Below, one piece after another: positions 8,463 to 18,161 of a stretch of DNA of 64,000 bases. The number at the start of each line of letters is the position of its first letter. Within the stretch, counting starts at the first letter, position 1. The DNA comes from Terriglobia bacterium. Lineage in GTDB: Bacteria; Acidobacteriota; Terriglobia; UBA7540. Made by a program: the position numbers and the translations under genes. Location of the stretch: positions 1-64,000 of the forward strand of contig JASHON010000169.1 in NCBI GenBank assembly GCA_030041095.1, given 5' to 3'. Under the pieces are notes generated by a model. That model made no database searches. It saw nothing but the letters and a program-made list of their open reading frames with translations, and was not told the origin of the DNA.

Positions 8463-8772
8463 GTGAGAAGAGCAAGCTGCCAAATCCGCGACCGAGGGTT
8501 GCGAGGAAGATTGAGGGGAGGAGTTTCGGAGAACCGTTGAGATGCAAGTCCAAAGTGATCGCCTCGTAATTACCCCTGAGCGTCGGTCACGCCAAGGATG
8601 GGAAGGAGCCTTCCGTGCAGCAGGTTCATCGGCCCAGGATGAACTGCTACTTGAAAACCTGCCAGCTAACAAGTTCGATCGTGACGCATGGCAATATTTC
8701 CGTGCACACGAGGCTTCCGCAAATCTGGCTTTCAGTAAGACGATTCTTTCAGCGGCGCAAGTCGCACCTTGA
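8463..8772 (+). pseudogene. Decayed MazE/AbrB-type antitoxin
   Basis: Codons from ATG 8542 read MQVQSDRLVITPERR, SRQGWEGAFRAAG and FDRDAWQYF. This is the C-terminal toxin-binding half of MazE antitoxins (family pattern: GDRLVI.P.R.PR.GWEEAF ... FDREEWEW). The N-terminal swapped-hairpin DNA-binding part should lie in the preceding ~100 bases. It is scattered over frames and interrupted by TGA at 8512-8514. The 3' end also runs past the normal stop into DNA antisense to the S9A peptidase. No MazF toxin follows. I read it as a dead remnant; translation of the short ORF is possible but unlikely to give a working antitoxin. Confidence 0.55.
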
Positions 8773-10984
8773 CTCCCAGCTCGCGAAATAGAAACGCGTC
8801 CATGTCCGCGATTTCCATTAATTCTTCGTTCAGTGACGACTGAATGTGGCCGGTGTTCGCGCTGGTTCTCAGCAAAATGGGCAAGCCTGACGAAGAGGCC
8901 GCTTGCAGCCGTGCGGTCATTTTTCGTGACTGCATGGGATTCACGCGCGGATCGTTGGCGCCCGTAAAAAACAACACCGCGGGGTAAGCAACGCCGTTCT
9001 TGACGTGTTGGTATGGCGAGTAGGCGAGAAGAGCCCTGAAATCTCGAAGGTTTTGAATGGTTCCGAATTCAGTGGTGTTGAAAACGGCGTTGGGGGTGGT
9101 AATCTCTTCCCGAATCATGTCATAGATGCCGACGAAGGAAACCACCGCGCGAAACAAGCCGGGATGCTGCGTCAACGCGGCGCCCATCAGCAAGCCGCCG
9201 TTGCTTCCGCCTTCAATGGCGAGCTTCTTCGGGCTCGTGTAGCGCTTACCAATGAGGTACTCAGCGCAAGCGGTGAAATCGTCGAAAACGTTCTGCTTCT
9301 TGGTCAGCATGCCTTCACGATGCCATTCTTCTCCGTACTCGCCGCCACCACGCAGATTGGCGATCACCCAAATCCCTCCCTGGTCAAGCCAGACACGGCG
9401 GGAGAAGCTGTAAGAAGGCGTCAGGCTGATGCCGAAACCGCCGTAGCCGGTGAGGAGCGTGGGATTTTCTCCATCGAGCTGCGTGCCCTTGCGCATGAGG
9501 ATGGTCATCGGCACGCGCGTTCCGTCTTCGGAGCGGGCAAGGGCGCGGATCACTTCTGTGTCACTGAAGTTTACTGCCGGCTCCGTCCAGAGCGCCGTAC
9601 GAATCGGCTTGAGCGAGCCCGCAGTCACCTCATACCACGCCGGCGGACGCAAATACGATTCTGATTGGAAGAGCAACGTGTCGCCGGAAAGAGCGATGAG
9701 ACCGTTGACCGCCGAGACAGGATCGAGCAAGACTTTCCCGAGCGTATGCCCCTCCAGGCTAAAGACGCGCACGTCCGACGGCCCGCCCCAGATATCCGTA
9801 ACGTAAAGCCGGTGGGCAACCGGCACAAACGATTGGATCACGTCCTCAGCCTGCGGCACGATCGTCCGGGCAGAAGCCAGCGAAGGCTGAGAAAGCGGAA
9901 TGAGCACAATGCTCCCGCGCGGCGCACCTTTTTGGGAAAGCAGGTAGAGCGCCGAATCTTCGCCGAAGACCGCCTGGGTGATTCCGTCCTGGAAATGAGT
10001 GATCTGGGTCCATTGACCCTGCGGGCCAACCAGGAAATGCTCGAATTGGCCTCCGTCTCCATTCGCCACGGTCGCCAGAATGTAACGGCCATCCGGCGAG
10101 GACTGGAGCGCGATCTCGGCAATGCGTGGGAACTTCTTTCCGAGCGAATAGGTGTCTTCACTTACAGGGGCGCCGAGCTTGTGAAAGTAGATTTGCTGAT
10201 AAAAGTCCAAATCTTTGACGGGTCGCTCGCCCGGACTTGGATAGCGCGTGTAGTAAAAGCCGGTTCCGTCATCGTTCCACGCCGCACTTCCGCCTGCAGT
10301 GCCTTTATTGACCCTCGGTATCACATCCGGGAGTGGCTCGCCGGTCGAAACACGATACACGTGCAGCGCTCCATTTTCACTTCCGCCTTTCGAAAGCGAT
10401 ACGGCGACGAGCTTTCCATCGCGTGACGGCACGTAAAAATCGATAGCCGTTGTGCCGCTGGGATCGATTCGGTTCGGGTCAACGACCATGCGTTCGGAAG
10501 CCGTGTCATTGGGGGATTTCAACGTCACCAGGAATGGCTGTTGCTTGGGCGGCTGGAACTTGAGGGCAAAGAGGAAACCGTTTCGATATTGAAAGTCTCC
10601 ATACGATGCAGAAGTCTTTCGCGCGAGTGCAAGCAACCGCTGGTCAATCGCGTTTCGCGCCGGCAGGCTGGCGAGAAACGCGCGTGCACGCCGGTTTTCC
10701 TCATTACTCCAGGCTCGTACGGCAGGATCGTTCCAGTTTTCCAGCCATTGGTAGTCATCCTCCACTTTGATGCCGTGATAGACGTCAATCACAGGCTTCT
10801 TGGGAGTAGCCGGAAGGGGTGGTAGCGGCTTGCCGGCCGGTTGCTGGGCAGCCAGGATGCACGTTGCCAACATCAGCGCCAGCAGCACGCCTCCGGCGAC
10901 GCTCTTTTTCGAGAATAGAACGCCTATGCTGGAGCTTATCTTAGGGCCGTTCGCTGCGAGAGTGCCTCCTGGGTTTCGTTTCAT
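8732..10984 (-). CDS. Secreted prolyl oligopeptidase-family serine peptidase (S9A)
   Basis: A 750-residue peptidase. The N terminus carries a hydrophobic segment at about residues 30-46 ending near AAQQ, a signal peptide after a long n-region. The propeller domain begins PPLPATPKKPVIDVYHGIKV and YQWLE, typical of S9A. The catalytic triad is visible: Ser in GGSNGGLL (about 594), Asp in GANDPRVNP (about 678) and His in NTGH (about 711). It would cleave short proline-containing peptides in the periplasm. The gene has its own GAGG-type ribosome site (rev. of ccctcc at 10987). Its 3' end overlaps the tail of the MazE remnant. Confidence 0.93.
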   Translation of the reverse strand: MKRNPGGTLAANGPKISSSIGVLFSKKSVAGGVLLALMLATCILAAQQPAGKPLPPLPATPKKPVIDVYHGIKVEDDYQWLENWNDPAVRAWSNEENRRARAFLASLPARNAIDQRLLALARKTSASYGDFQYRNGFLFALKFQPPKQQPFLVTLKSPNDTASERMVVDPNRIDPSGTTAIDFYVPSRDGKLVAVSLSKGGSENGALHVYRVSTGEPLPDVIPRVNKGTAGGSAAWNDDGTGFYYTRYPSPGERPVKDLDFYQQIYFHKLGAPVSEDTYSLGKKFPRIAEIALQSSPDGRYILATVANGDGGQFEHFLVGPQGQWTQITHFQDGITQAVFGEDSALYLLSQKGAPRGSIVLIPLSQPSLASARTIVPQAEDVIQSFVPVAHRLYVTDIWGGPSDVRVFSLEGHTLGKVLLDPVSAVNGLIALSGDTLLFQSESYLRPPAWYEVTAGSLKPIRTALWTEPAVNFSDTEVIRALARSEDGTRVPMTILMRKGTQLDGENPTLLTGYGGFGISLTPSYSFSRRVWLDQGGIWVIANLRGGGEYGEEWHREGMLTKKQNVFDDFTACAEYLIGKRYTSPKKLAIEGGSNGGLLMGAALTQHPGLFRAVVSFVGIYDMIREEITTPNAVFNTTEFGTIQNLRDFRALLAYSPYQHVKNGVAYPAVLFFTGANDPRVNPMQSRKMTARLQAASSSGLPILLRTSANTGHIQSSLNEELMEIADMDAFLFRELGVKVRLAPLKESSY

Positions 10985-11089
10985 GGGCCACCCTCCTTAA
11001 AGGAAGTATTTGCGAAGTAGAACATTCTAACTGAAACGGGCTGTGGCTTGCTTCCGGAATCTGCGCGCCACTTATGCTATCAATAGGGA

Positions 11090-11995
11090 ATGCGCGTGAG
11101 GATATTGGGAGTTCCGCTTGATCTCGGACAGGAGCGCCGCGGCGTGGACATGGGCCCGTCCGCGCTGCGCGCTGCGGGGCTGAACGCCGCGCTTCAGGCC
11201 CTGGGGCATCAGGTGGAAGATGGCGGCAATCTGTACGCCAAGAACCCTGAAGAACAGCACTTCGGTGACCGGCATGCCAAGTATTTGAACGAAATCGCCC
11301 AGGCTTGTAACGACGTCGCCCTTCGCACCGAACGAACCCTCAGCGATAACTTTTTCCCGCTCTCACTCGGTGGCGACCACTCGCTGGCGATCGGCACCAT
11401 TGGCGGCGTTTCCAAGTTCTGGCGCGATCGAGGACGCGACGTAGGATTGATCTGGATAGACGCCCATGGCGACATCAACACGCCGGAAACGAGCCCAAGC
11501 GGAAACATTCACGGAATGCCGGTAGCTGCCTCGCTCGGATACGGACCGGCAGCCATCACGGAGATTGGCGGATTCAAGCCTAAGCTGCAGCCGGGAGCGT
11601 CCGTATTAGTCGGCGTCCGCGACCTGGATGCGGGTGAGCGCCAGATCATCAGGCAATCGGGCACGACGGTATTTACCATGCGCGATATCGACGAGCAAGG
11701 GATGCGCGCCGTGATGGAAAAGAGCCTTGCCCTGGCCGCAAAAGGCGCCGCGGGGTTTATTCTGTCGTTTGATATGGACGTGATGGATCCTTCCGAAGCG
11801 CCCGGTGTGGGGACACCCGTAAGAGGCGGACTGACTTTTCGCGAGGCTCATCTCGCCATGGAAATGGTCTCCGATAGCGGAAAGCTGCTGGCCTTCGATC
11901 TGGTCGAGATCAATCCCATCATCGACATCATGAATAAAACGGCCATTCTGGGCGTAGGACTGATTAGCTCCGCCTTGGGAAAGAAGATTCTTTGA
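11090..11995 (+). CDS. rocF: Arginase
   Basis: A 301-residue binuclear-manganese ureohydrolase that splits arginine to ornithine and urea. All metal-binding motifs are present: GGDHS (about 98-102), DAHGD (about 124-128) and SFDMDVMDP (about 224-232). The DAHGDIN form is typical of arginases, and not of agmatinases. The first ATG at 11090 opens directly into the conserved start [24 protein letters not shown] urease is not in the window. The ddl gene follows 55 bases downstream on the same strand. Confidence 0.93.
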   Translation: MRVRILGVPLDLGQERRGVDMGPSALRAAGLNAALQALGHQVEDGGNLYAKNPEEQHFGDRHAKYLNEIAQACNDVALRTERTLSDNFFPLSLGGDHSLAIGTIGGVSKFWRDRGRDVGLIWIDAHGDINTPETSPSGNIHGMPVAASLGYGPAAITEIGGFKPKLQPGASVLVGVRDLDAGERQIIRQSGTTVFTMRDIDEQGMRAVMEKSLALAAKGAAGFILSFDMDVMDPSEAPGVGTPVRGGLTFREAHLAMEMVSDSGKLLAFDLVEINPIIDIMNKTAILGVGLISSALGKKIL

Positions 11996-12050
11996 CGAAA
12001 AATCCACGGCAGGCACAAACTCGCCCCGGCGCCACTCCGCAACTTATCAC

Positions 12051-13151
12051 ATGGCCAAGAAGATCAAGTTAGGGTTACTGTTCGGCGGGCGGTCCGGCGA
12101 GCACGAGGTCTCGCTCCAATCGGCAGCATCCGTGTTGAAATCGCTCGATCGGCAAAAGTATGAAGTCGTGCCCATCGGAATTACCAAACAGGGCCAATGG
12201 CTTCTGGGCAAAGCGTTGAAAGGCAGCTCGGCGCTGGCTTTGCCCGAGGTGCTCGAGCACGGTGACGCGGTGATTCCTCCGTCAAACCCTTCCGGGCAGG
12301 AATTGATTTCGCGGAGTTCCACTGGCGCCGGCGCGCGCGTTGACGTGGTCTTTCCCGTTCTTCACGGCACGTTCGGCGAAGATGGAACCATCCAGGGTTT
12401 GCTGGAGCTCGCCGGCATCCCGTATGTGGGCGCGGGCGTGCTTGCTTCCGCCACAGGCATGGATAAGGATGCGATGAAACGGCTTTTCCGCGACGCCGGG
12501 CTCCCCGTCGTGCCATGGCAGTTGGTGTTACGGCATGAATGGGAATGCTCGCCAAAAACTGCGCGCCGGCGCATCGAGCACAAGATTGGCTATCCTGCGT
12601 TCGTCAAGCCCGCTAACCTGGGCTCTTCCGTCGGTATCTCGAAAGTTCACTCGCGGAACGAGCTCGGGCCGGCAATGGACTTGGCCGCGCAGTACGACCG
12701 CAAAATCATTGTGGAAGTGGGCATCGACGCGCGCGAGATCGAATGCGCCGTCCTGGGCAACGACCGGCCGGAGGCTTCGCTGCCCGGAGAAATTGTCCCC
12801 GTCAACGAATTCTACGATTACGACGCCAAGTACGTCCGCGAAGGATCGGAACTGATGGTGCCGGCAAAAATCGGAGCGCGGCGCACGAAGCGGGTGCGTG
12901 ATTTGGCGGTTCGCGCGTTTCAGGCAATCGATGGCGCCGGCATGGCGCGAGTGGATTTCCTGATGGATCGCCGCAGCGGCAAAATCTTCGTCAATGAGAT
13001 CAACACCATCCCCGGGTTCACCTCCATCAGCATGTATCCCAAGCTTTGGGAGGCAACCGGCATTCCATACCCGAAACTGATTGACCGCCTCATCGAGCTG
13101 GCCCTCGAGCGCGCCGAAGAAAAAAGACGGACGAAGTACTCGTACGATTGA
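12051..13151 (+). CDS. ddl: D-alanine--D-alanine ligase
   Basis: A 366-residue ATP-grasp enzyme that makes D-Ala-D-Ala for peptidoglycan in the cytosol. Diagnostic segments are [17 protein letters not shown] (residues 9-25), [27 protein letters not shown], the ATP-grasp stretch [17 protein letters not shown], and [16 protein letters not shown] at the metal/active site. Length and insertion pattern fit the DdlA type. No clear Shine-Dalgarno precedes ATG 12051. It is 55 bases after arginase and may be cotranscribed. It is far from any mur/fts cluster. Confidence 0.95.
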   Translation: MAKKIKLGLLFGGRSGEHEVSLQSAASVLKSLDRQKYEVVPIGITKQGQWLLGKALKGSSALALPEVLEHGDAVIPPSNPSGQELISRSSTGAGARVDVVFPVLHGTFGEDGTIQGLLELAGIPYVGAGVLASATGMDKDAMKRLFRDAGLPVVPWQLVLRHEWECSPKTARRRIEHKIGYPAFVKPANLGSSVGISKVHSRNELGPAMDLAAQYDRKIIVEVGIDAREIECAVLGNDRPEASLPGEIVPVNEFYDYDAKYVREGSELMVPAKIGARRTKRVRDLAVRAFQAIDGAGMARVDFLMDRRSGKIFVNEINTIPGFTSISMYPKLWEATGIPYPKLIDRLIELALERAEEKRRTKYSYD

Positions 13152-13217
13152 CATGCGATAGGTGCGGCGAAACACCAGGTGTTGGCTCAACCTCCGTCGT
13201 GAACATGATCCCACGGC

Positions 13218-13233
13218 GGGACCGATAGGTCCC
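13218..13233. repeat. Perfect 6-bp palindrome with GATA loop
   Basis: GGGACC-GATA-GGTCCC lies 67 bases after the ddl stop. There is no U-tract, so it is not a convincing intrinsic terminator. It is immediately followed by the larger hairpin repeat at 13271-13350. Confidence 0.45.
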
Positions 13234-13270
13234 ATGCTACCAAAATGGCTGATTCGCTCGTCTTATTCCC

Positions 13271-13350
13271 TGTAGTGCCGGCATCGAGGAATGCCGCCGG
13301 GACGGCGGCGCTCTGTCGAGGGTGCGTCGCTTTGCAGTGCGAGAGCCGGC
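13271..13350. repeat. Hairpin-type dispersed repeat, copy A
   Basis: The core 13290-13350 matches 18084-18144 at roughly three quarters of positions, including GGCGGCGCT, GTCGAG, GTCGC and AGTGCG. GCCGGC occurs near both ends. It lies upstream of the permease gene. The arrangement resembles REP/BIME-type intergenic elements. Confidence 0.6.
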
Positions 13351-13365
13351 AACGTGAGGTGACCT

Positions 13366-15843
13366 ATGACAACTCTTCTGCAGGATGGCCGCTACGGCTT
13401 GCGGCAACTGCGCCATCATCCCGGCCTGACGGTTGTCGCCATCCTGACGTTGGCGCTCGGCATCGGGGCGAATACAGCCATTTTCAGCGTGGTGAATGCC
13501 GCGCTGCTCGAGCCGCTTCCTTTTCGCAATCCCGGCCAGTTGGTCCAGCTTTGGGAGACGGAATCGGCGCCGGGAAATTATCCGCTTACCGGGCCCGATT
13601 ATCTCGACTGGCAAGCGCAAAATCGCACCCTCGCCTCCACCAGCCTCTATGCGTGGACGATGACCGAAAACTTGAGCGGCGCGGGCCAAGCGCAGCCCGT
13701 GCGCGTGGCTCCGACCCAGGCAAATTTCTTTTCTACGATCGGAGCGAACCCATTTCTTGGACGAGCGTTCGCGCGAGGCGAGGATCGACCCGGTCGCGAC
13801 CAGGTTGCGGTGCTCAGCTACGGCTTCTGGAAAGTACATTTTGGCGGTCAGCGTGGCGCTATCGGCAAAACGATTGAGCTTGACGATCAGGCTTTCCAGG
13901 TGGTCGGCGTGATGCCGCCCTGGTTCAATTTTCCGGAAGGCGCCGAGCTTTGGACTCCCATGGATATGTCGCCGGCGAATCTGGGCGGCCGCGGTGGCCA
14001 CAATTGGCGAGCGGTGGCGCGAATGAAATCGGGCATTACGGCGGCTCAGGCTGCCGCAGACTTGACGGCTATCGAAACGCGCCTTGGGCGCCTGTATCCG
14101 GATAACGACAAGGGCGTGAAAGCGGTCACCGTTCCGCTGCAAGAGCAGTTGACGCGCGGCGTGCGGAGCCAGCTTTGGATTCTTCTCGGCGCCGTGGCTT
14201 TGGTCCTGCTGATTGCGTGTGCGAATCTTGCCAATCTGTTACTCGCGCGGGCGATGGGCCGGCAGCGCGAAATCGCACTGCGCGTCGCGCTCGGCGCCGG
14301 ACGATGGCGGTTGGCGCGGCAATTGCTCACTGAAAGCATCACGCTTGCCTTGGCCGGTGCTGCGGTTGGACTGGCGGGCGCGTGGTGGCTGATTCTTTTG
14401 GCAAGGAACGACCCAAGCCTTCCCATTCCGCGCACGCATCCTCTTGGAATCGATTGGCGCGTGCTGCTTTTCACATTGGCCATCAGCGTACTTGTCGGAA
14501 TTCTGTTCGGCCTCGCTCCGGCGCTCCGCGTGCGCGAAGCTCGGTTGGTGGAAGAGCTCAAGATCAGCGCGCAAGCCGTCCTCAGCCCGGGCGGGACTTC
14601 GGGGTTGCTGCGCGACAGCTTAGTCGTAGCGGAGATTGCTTTGTCCCTGGCCCTGCTCGTCGGCGCAGGGTTACTGCTGAGGACGTTTGCCAACATGCGC
14701 AACGCAAATATCGGCGTGCAGGCCACCGGTTTACTGACGGGAAGCTTGTCACTGCCCGACGCGCGCTACGCTGACGCTCCCGCTCGCCTCGCCTTTCTCG
14801 ATCGGCTTCTGCTGAAAGTTCAGCATTCTCCGGGTGTCGCCGCCGCCGCGCTCTCCTGGAACATTCCGCTCGAAGGTGGCACGAACGGCTACGTCAGTGT
14901 CCCCGGCAACACGAACCGCGCCCTCGAAAACCAGCTTGTGGAATGGAATTTCGTCACTCCGGATTATTTCCGCGCTTACGGCATTCCATTCTTCCGAGGT
15001 AGAAATTTCACCGCCCTGGACGCTCAGCGCGCCGCCGTCGATGCGGATAAGCTCTTCGCTCTTTACAAAGCGGCGAAATTTGCGCAGCCGAAGATCCCGG
15101 CAGGCTTGTCTTTCCCGGCCATCATCAATCGCGCTATGGCGCGCACCTTCTGGCCGAAGCAGAATCCGATTGGCAGGACGTTTGAAGGCGGCGCGGGGCC
15201 TTCCAAGGTCATCGGCGTCGTTGGGAATGTGAACGAGGTCGGCATCACATCTCGAGTGCGTCCGGAAGCGTATTTCCCGTACCCGGTCGGACTCACGTGG
15301 GCTGGCATGGCGAGCTTGACGGTCAGAACGCAATTGCCGCCGCTCAGCCTGCTTCCGGAGATCCGAAACGACGTTCGCTCGCTCGATAGCCAACTCGCGC
15401 TATCTCATCCGCGCACCATGCGACAGGTGATGTCGGATCACATGCAAGGCATCAGCTTGCAAACGGTTCTGCTCGGTGTTTTTGCCGTGCTGGCGGTGTT
15501 CCTGGCCTCGATCGGCATTTATGGAGTGATGGCATATCTCGTCGCCCAGCGAACGCGCGAGATCGGCATTCGCATGGCGTTCGGCGCTGAGCGTGGGGAC
15601 ATCTTCAGGATGATCCTGGCCGATAGCGGCAAACTGGTTCTTCTGGGAATCGGAATAGGACTTCTGGCCGCATTCGCGCTGACCCGCCTCCTCACTGCTG
15701 AGCTTTTTGGAGTGAGCCCGACCGATCCCTACACATTCGCCGCGGTTTCAGTGTTGCTGGCGACGATCGCGCTCGCTGCCTGCGCCATCCCGGCCCTCCG
15801 GGCTACCAGAGTGGATCCGATGGTAGCGCTGAGGTATGAGTGA
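13366..15843 (+). CDS. Orphan MacB/FtsX-type ABC permease (ADOP family)
   Basis: An 825-residue permease with the acidobacterial ADOP layout. The N-terminal cytoplasmic stretch (YGLRQLRHHPGLTVVAILTLALG) leads into TM1 (about 20-42), then a MacB periplasmic core (about 50-260), an FtsX domain with three helices, a second periplasmic core (about 450-690) and a second FtsX domain. GANTAIFSVVNAALLEPLPF and the final RATRVDPMVALRYE are hallmarks. GAGGTGACCT precedes ATG. There is no ATPase or membrane-fusion gene alongside, as is usual for this family. The role is probably export or mechanotransmission; the substrate is unknown. Confidence 0.92.
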   Translation: MTTLLQDGRYGLRQLRHHPGLTVVAILTLALGIGANTAIFSVVNAALLEPLPFRNPGQLVQLWETESAPGNYPLTGPDYLDWQAQNRTLASTSLYAWTMTENLSGAGQAQPVRVAPTQANFFSTIGANPFLGRAFARGEDRPGRDQVAVLSYGFWKVHFGGQRGAIGKTIELDDQAFQVVGVMPPWFNFPEGAELWTPMDMSPANLGGRGGHNWRAVARMKSGITAAQAAADLTAIETRLGRLYPDNDKGVKAVTVPLQEQLTRGVRSQLWILLGAVALVLLIACANLANLLLARAMGRQREIALRVALGAGRWRLARQLLTESITLALAGAAVGLAGAWWLILLARNDPSLPIPRTHPLGIDWRVLLFTLAISVLVGILFGLAPALRVREARLVEELKISAQAVLSPGGTSGLLRDSLVVAEIALSLALLVGAGLLLRTFANMRNANIGVQATGLLTGSLSLPDARYADAPARLAFLDRLLLKVQHSPGVAAAALSWNIPLEGGTNGYVSVPGNTNRALENQLVEWNFVTPDYFRAYGIPFFRGRNFTALDAQRAAVDADKLFALYKAAKFAQPKIPAGLSFPAIINRAMARTFWPKQNPIGRTFEGGAGPSKVIGVVGNVNEVGITSRVRPEAYFPYPVGLTWAGMASLTVRTQLPPLSLLPEIRNDVRSLDSQLALSHPRTMRQVMSDHMQGISLQTVLLGVFAVLAVFLASIGIYGVMAYLVAQRTREIGIRMAFGAERGDIFRMILADSGKLVLLGIGIGLLAAFALTRLLTAELFGVSPTDPYTFAAVSVLLATIALAACAIPALRATRVDPMVALRYE

Positions 15844-15851
15844 GGCCGCGG

Positions 15852-17960
15852 TCAGTGGTTAGTGGTTTGCGAAGGACGAAAGTGCGAGCTGAACCACTGA
15901 AGAATATAGCTGCGGCCTTCAAAGCCGTGCCAAGGCTCGCTCGACGGCAATCCGAGGATACCGAGCGCCAGGCCGCCGTGGTTTTCGCGCGGAAACTCCA
16001 CCAGCTTCACCGCTACGTGATCCTGACGGAGCGCACGATACATCTCCTGTGATTGGCCGAGTGGATCGGTCGTGTCCGCCTTGCCCTGCAAGAGCAAGAG
16101 GGGCGTGTGGGCGTCCATGGCTCTCGCAAGCGGCGATTGCCGCCAGGCATCGGCTGGCCGCTTCCACGGCTGGCCGAAAAACCAGCGGTCATACCATGAG
16201 CCATCCTCCGTCCCGTACTCGCTGTATTGATCGATGACGGGCGCGCCGGAAACAATGGCGGCGAAGCGCGTGGTGCGCCCTTCCACGAACCCTGCCATCT
16301 CGCCGCCGTAACTGTACCCAAACAATCCCAAGCGATGCGGGTCCACGGGCTCGTGCGCAACCACCCAGTCGAGGCCTGCCATGATATCTTTGTAGTCTCC
16401 ATCGCCCAGATCATTTTGGTTCGCTGCGACAAACCGCCAGCCGTAGCCGGTGCTGCCGCGCGGATTGGGCTCAAGCACCGCCCAACCCTGCGCCAGTAAG
16501 AACTGAACGAAAGGTGAGAAGTTTTGGATAAAGGCGCCCGTGGGTCCGCCGTGGACGTTGACGATGAGGGGAAACGGCGGCTTTTGCGGTGCGCCGGAGC
16601 AAGCATTGGCCGGCGGCATGAACGCCAGCCCATGGATTGCAAGACCGTCGCTCGACTTCCACTCCACTCGCTGCGCGCTCTGCCAGCCGGATTCGGGCCA
16701 GGCTGGATTAGCGCGGCTGAGCGTCAAGGGCGCCGCTTCGGCAGAGAACCGGCGGAGGAACATCACTTGAGGTGGGCGATTCGATGCTTCAGCAACGAAC
16801 GTCCAACCTGTTTGCGCGCGATTGGTGGCGAACGAAAAGGACGACGGGAAGCCCGTCTCGAGCATGACCGGCTCTCCACCTGAAACAGGGATGCGCGCCA
16901 AACCCATGCGGCTTCCTTTCTGTATTTGAACAAGAATCGAAGCATCGTGTTTCGACCAAAGCGGAATTCCTTCGATCCCGGCGCCTTCGGGCGTCAGATC
17001 CGCGGCCTGGCCACCTTCCACCGGAATGACATAAAGATCCCCAACGCCCGGCGGTACGTTGTGGCGGCTTTGAGCGAGAAATGCGAATCGGCTGCCACTG
17101 CGAGACCAGGAAACGCGATTGACGGTTGAGGGAATCCCGGTGACGATGCGGCTCACGTGCGGGTGAGCCAAGGCAATGATTTCGACAGAGTGCCTGGGTC
17201 CGAGATCGTCGGAATCACCGGGCGTTCGGGTGACGATTGCCAGTTGGGTCGAGTCAGGGCTCCAGCTTGCACTCAAGGCGGCGCGTTGGTCACTCGTCAA
17301 GGGCGTCAGCGATTCATCCGCCATGGAATAGAGCCACACTCGCATTGGATGGCGCGCTCGATCCACAACAACGGCGTCGCGTTTCTCCTTCTGCCGCTGA
17401 CGTTCCTTCGCGGTCTCGGGATCTTTGGCGAGGATGGCAAGCCACTCGCCATTGGGCGAAATTTCGAAGCTTGCAACGTTCAGCTCCGCTCCGGTGCTGG
17501 TGGATGCGGCGCCGGCTTTCGTGGGAGTGGCGCCAGCCTCCTGGCCCGCGCGATATTCGATCTTCAGCGGCGAAGCCTCACCGCCTGTGACGGGAAGACG
17601 GAAAATGCGGCGATGCTTGCCGCGCCTGGCGAGAAACAGGATGGCCGATCCATCCGGCATCCACTGAGGTTGGGATTCGCCCACGTGGTTTGAAGGCGGT
17701 GAGAAGGTGATCTGGCGAGCGTTCCCGGGCTTTTCCACGTTCGCCCACCAAAGGTGCGAGACGCCAAGATCCGCCGCGCCTTCCTGAACGGCGAAGACCA
17801 CGCGGCGCCCGTCGGGCGAAAGCTGAGGCGAGCGGGGGAGCGCAAAATGGCGTAAGTTTTCGTTCGATAAGCAAGCGGGCCGGATGGCGCGCTGCGCATG
17901 CGCCGTTGCGACACATCCGAGAAGCAGAACGATGAGTCCGTTAACTTTTCTGTCTCTCAT
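15852..17960 (-). CDS. Secreted S9-family dipeptidyl/acylaminoacyl peptidase
   Basis: A 702-residue peptidase with a signal peptide (VNGLIVLLLGCVATAHAQ). The WD40-like propeller covers about residues 40-400, with repeats such as LSPDGRRVVF, WMPDGSAILFL and ISPNGEWLAIL. The C-terminal hydrolase domain contains Ser in GYSYGGEM (about 550), Asp in GKADTTDP (about 628) and His in ENHGG (about 660). It likely removes dipeptides or acylated residues from peptides in the periplasm. It is convergent with the permease gene, whose stop is only 8 bases away. With the S9A enzyme it gives two exported peptidases within 9 kb. Confidence 0.92.
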   Translation of the reverse strand: MRDRKVNGLIVLLLGCVATAHAQRAIRPACLSNENLRHFALPRSPQLSPDGRRVVFAVQEGAADLGVSHLWWANVEKPGNARQITFSPPSNHVGESQPQWMPDGSAILFLARRGKHRRIFRLPVTGGEASPLKIEYRAGQEAGATPTKAGAASTSTGAELNVASFEISPNGEWLAILAKDPETAKERQRQKEKRDAVVVDRARHPMRVWLYSMADESLTPLTSDQRAALSASWSPDSTQLAIVTRTPGDSDDLGPRHSVEIIALAHPHVSRIVTGIPSTVNRVSWSRSGSRFAFLAQSRHNVPPGVGDLYVIPVEGGQAADLTPEGAGIEGIPLWSKHDASILVQIQKGSRMGLARIPVSGGEPVMLETGFPSSFSFATNRAQTGWTFVAEASNRPPQVMFLRRFSAEAAPLTLSRANPAWPESGWQSAQRVEWKSSDGLAIHGLAFMPPANACSGAPQKPPFPLIVNVHGGPTGAFIQNFSPFVQFLLAQGWAVLEPNPRGSTGYGWRFVAANQNDLGDGDYKDIMAGLDWVVAHEPVDPHRLGLFGYSYGGEMAGFVEGRTTRFAAIVSGAPVIDQYSEYGTEDGSWYDRWFFGQPWKRPADAWRQSPLARAMDAHTPLLLLQGKADTTDPLGQSQEMYRALRQDHVAVKLVEFPRENHGGLALGILGLPSSEPWHGFEGRSYILQWFSSHFRPSQTTNH

Positions 17961-18067
17961 GGGCTCTGTTGCCCTCCGTGGAAGGATCGAATGCGAAAAT
18001 CAAGATTATCATCTACTGAGGGCCGCACCATACGGTGGCGCTTCCGGATTGTGCCGGTTCCGCAGGG

Positions 18068-18144
18068 CGGGGCCCGCATTGAAAAGTGCCGCGGAGACAG
18101 CGGCGCTACGTCGAGAGCCCGTCGCCATGAAGTGCGGGCCCGTT
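18068..18144. repeat. Hairpin-type dispersed repeat, copy B
   Basis: Inverted arms CGGGGCCCGCATT (18068-18080) and AAGTGCGGGCCCG (18130-18142) enclose a second, imperfect palindrome (GTGCCGC / GCGGCGC). The core matches copy A at 13290-13350. It is directly upstream of the NicO-like gene, so a transcript of that gene would carry the hairpin in its leader. Confidence 0.6.
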
Positions 18145-18161
18145 AAGGGAAAGGCTCCAAC

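Noticed and set aside
7305-8672. 455-codon open frame antisense to the metallophosphoesterase
   Set aside because: The plus strand has all catalytic motifs; the antisense protein has no family pattern and is a by-product of GC-rich codons.
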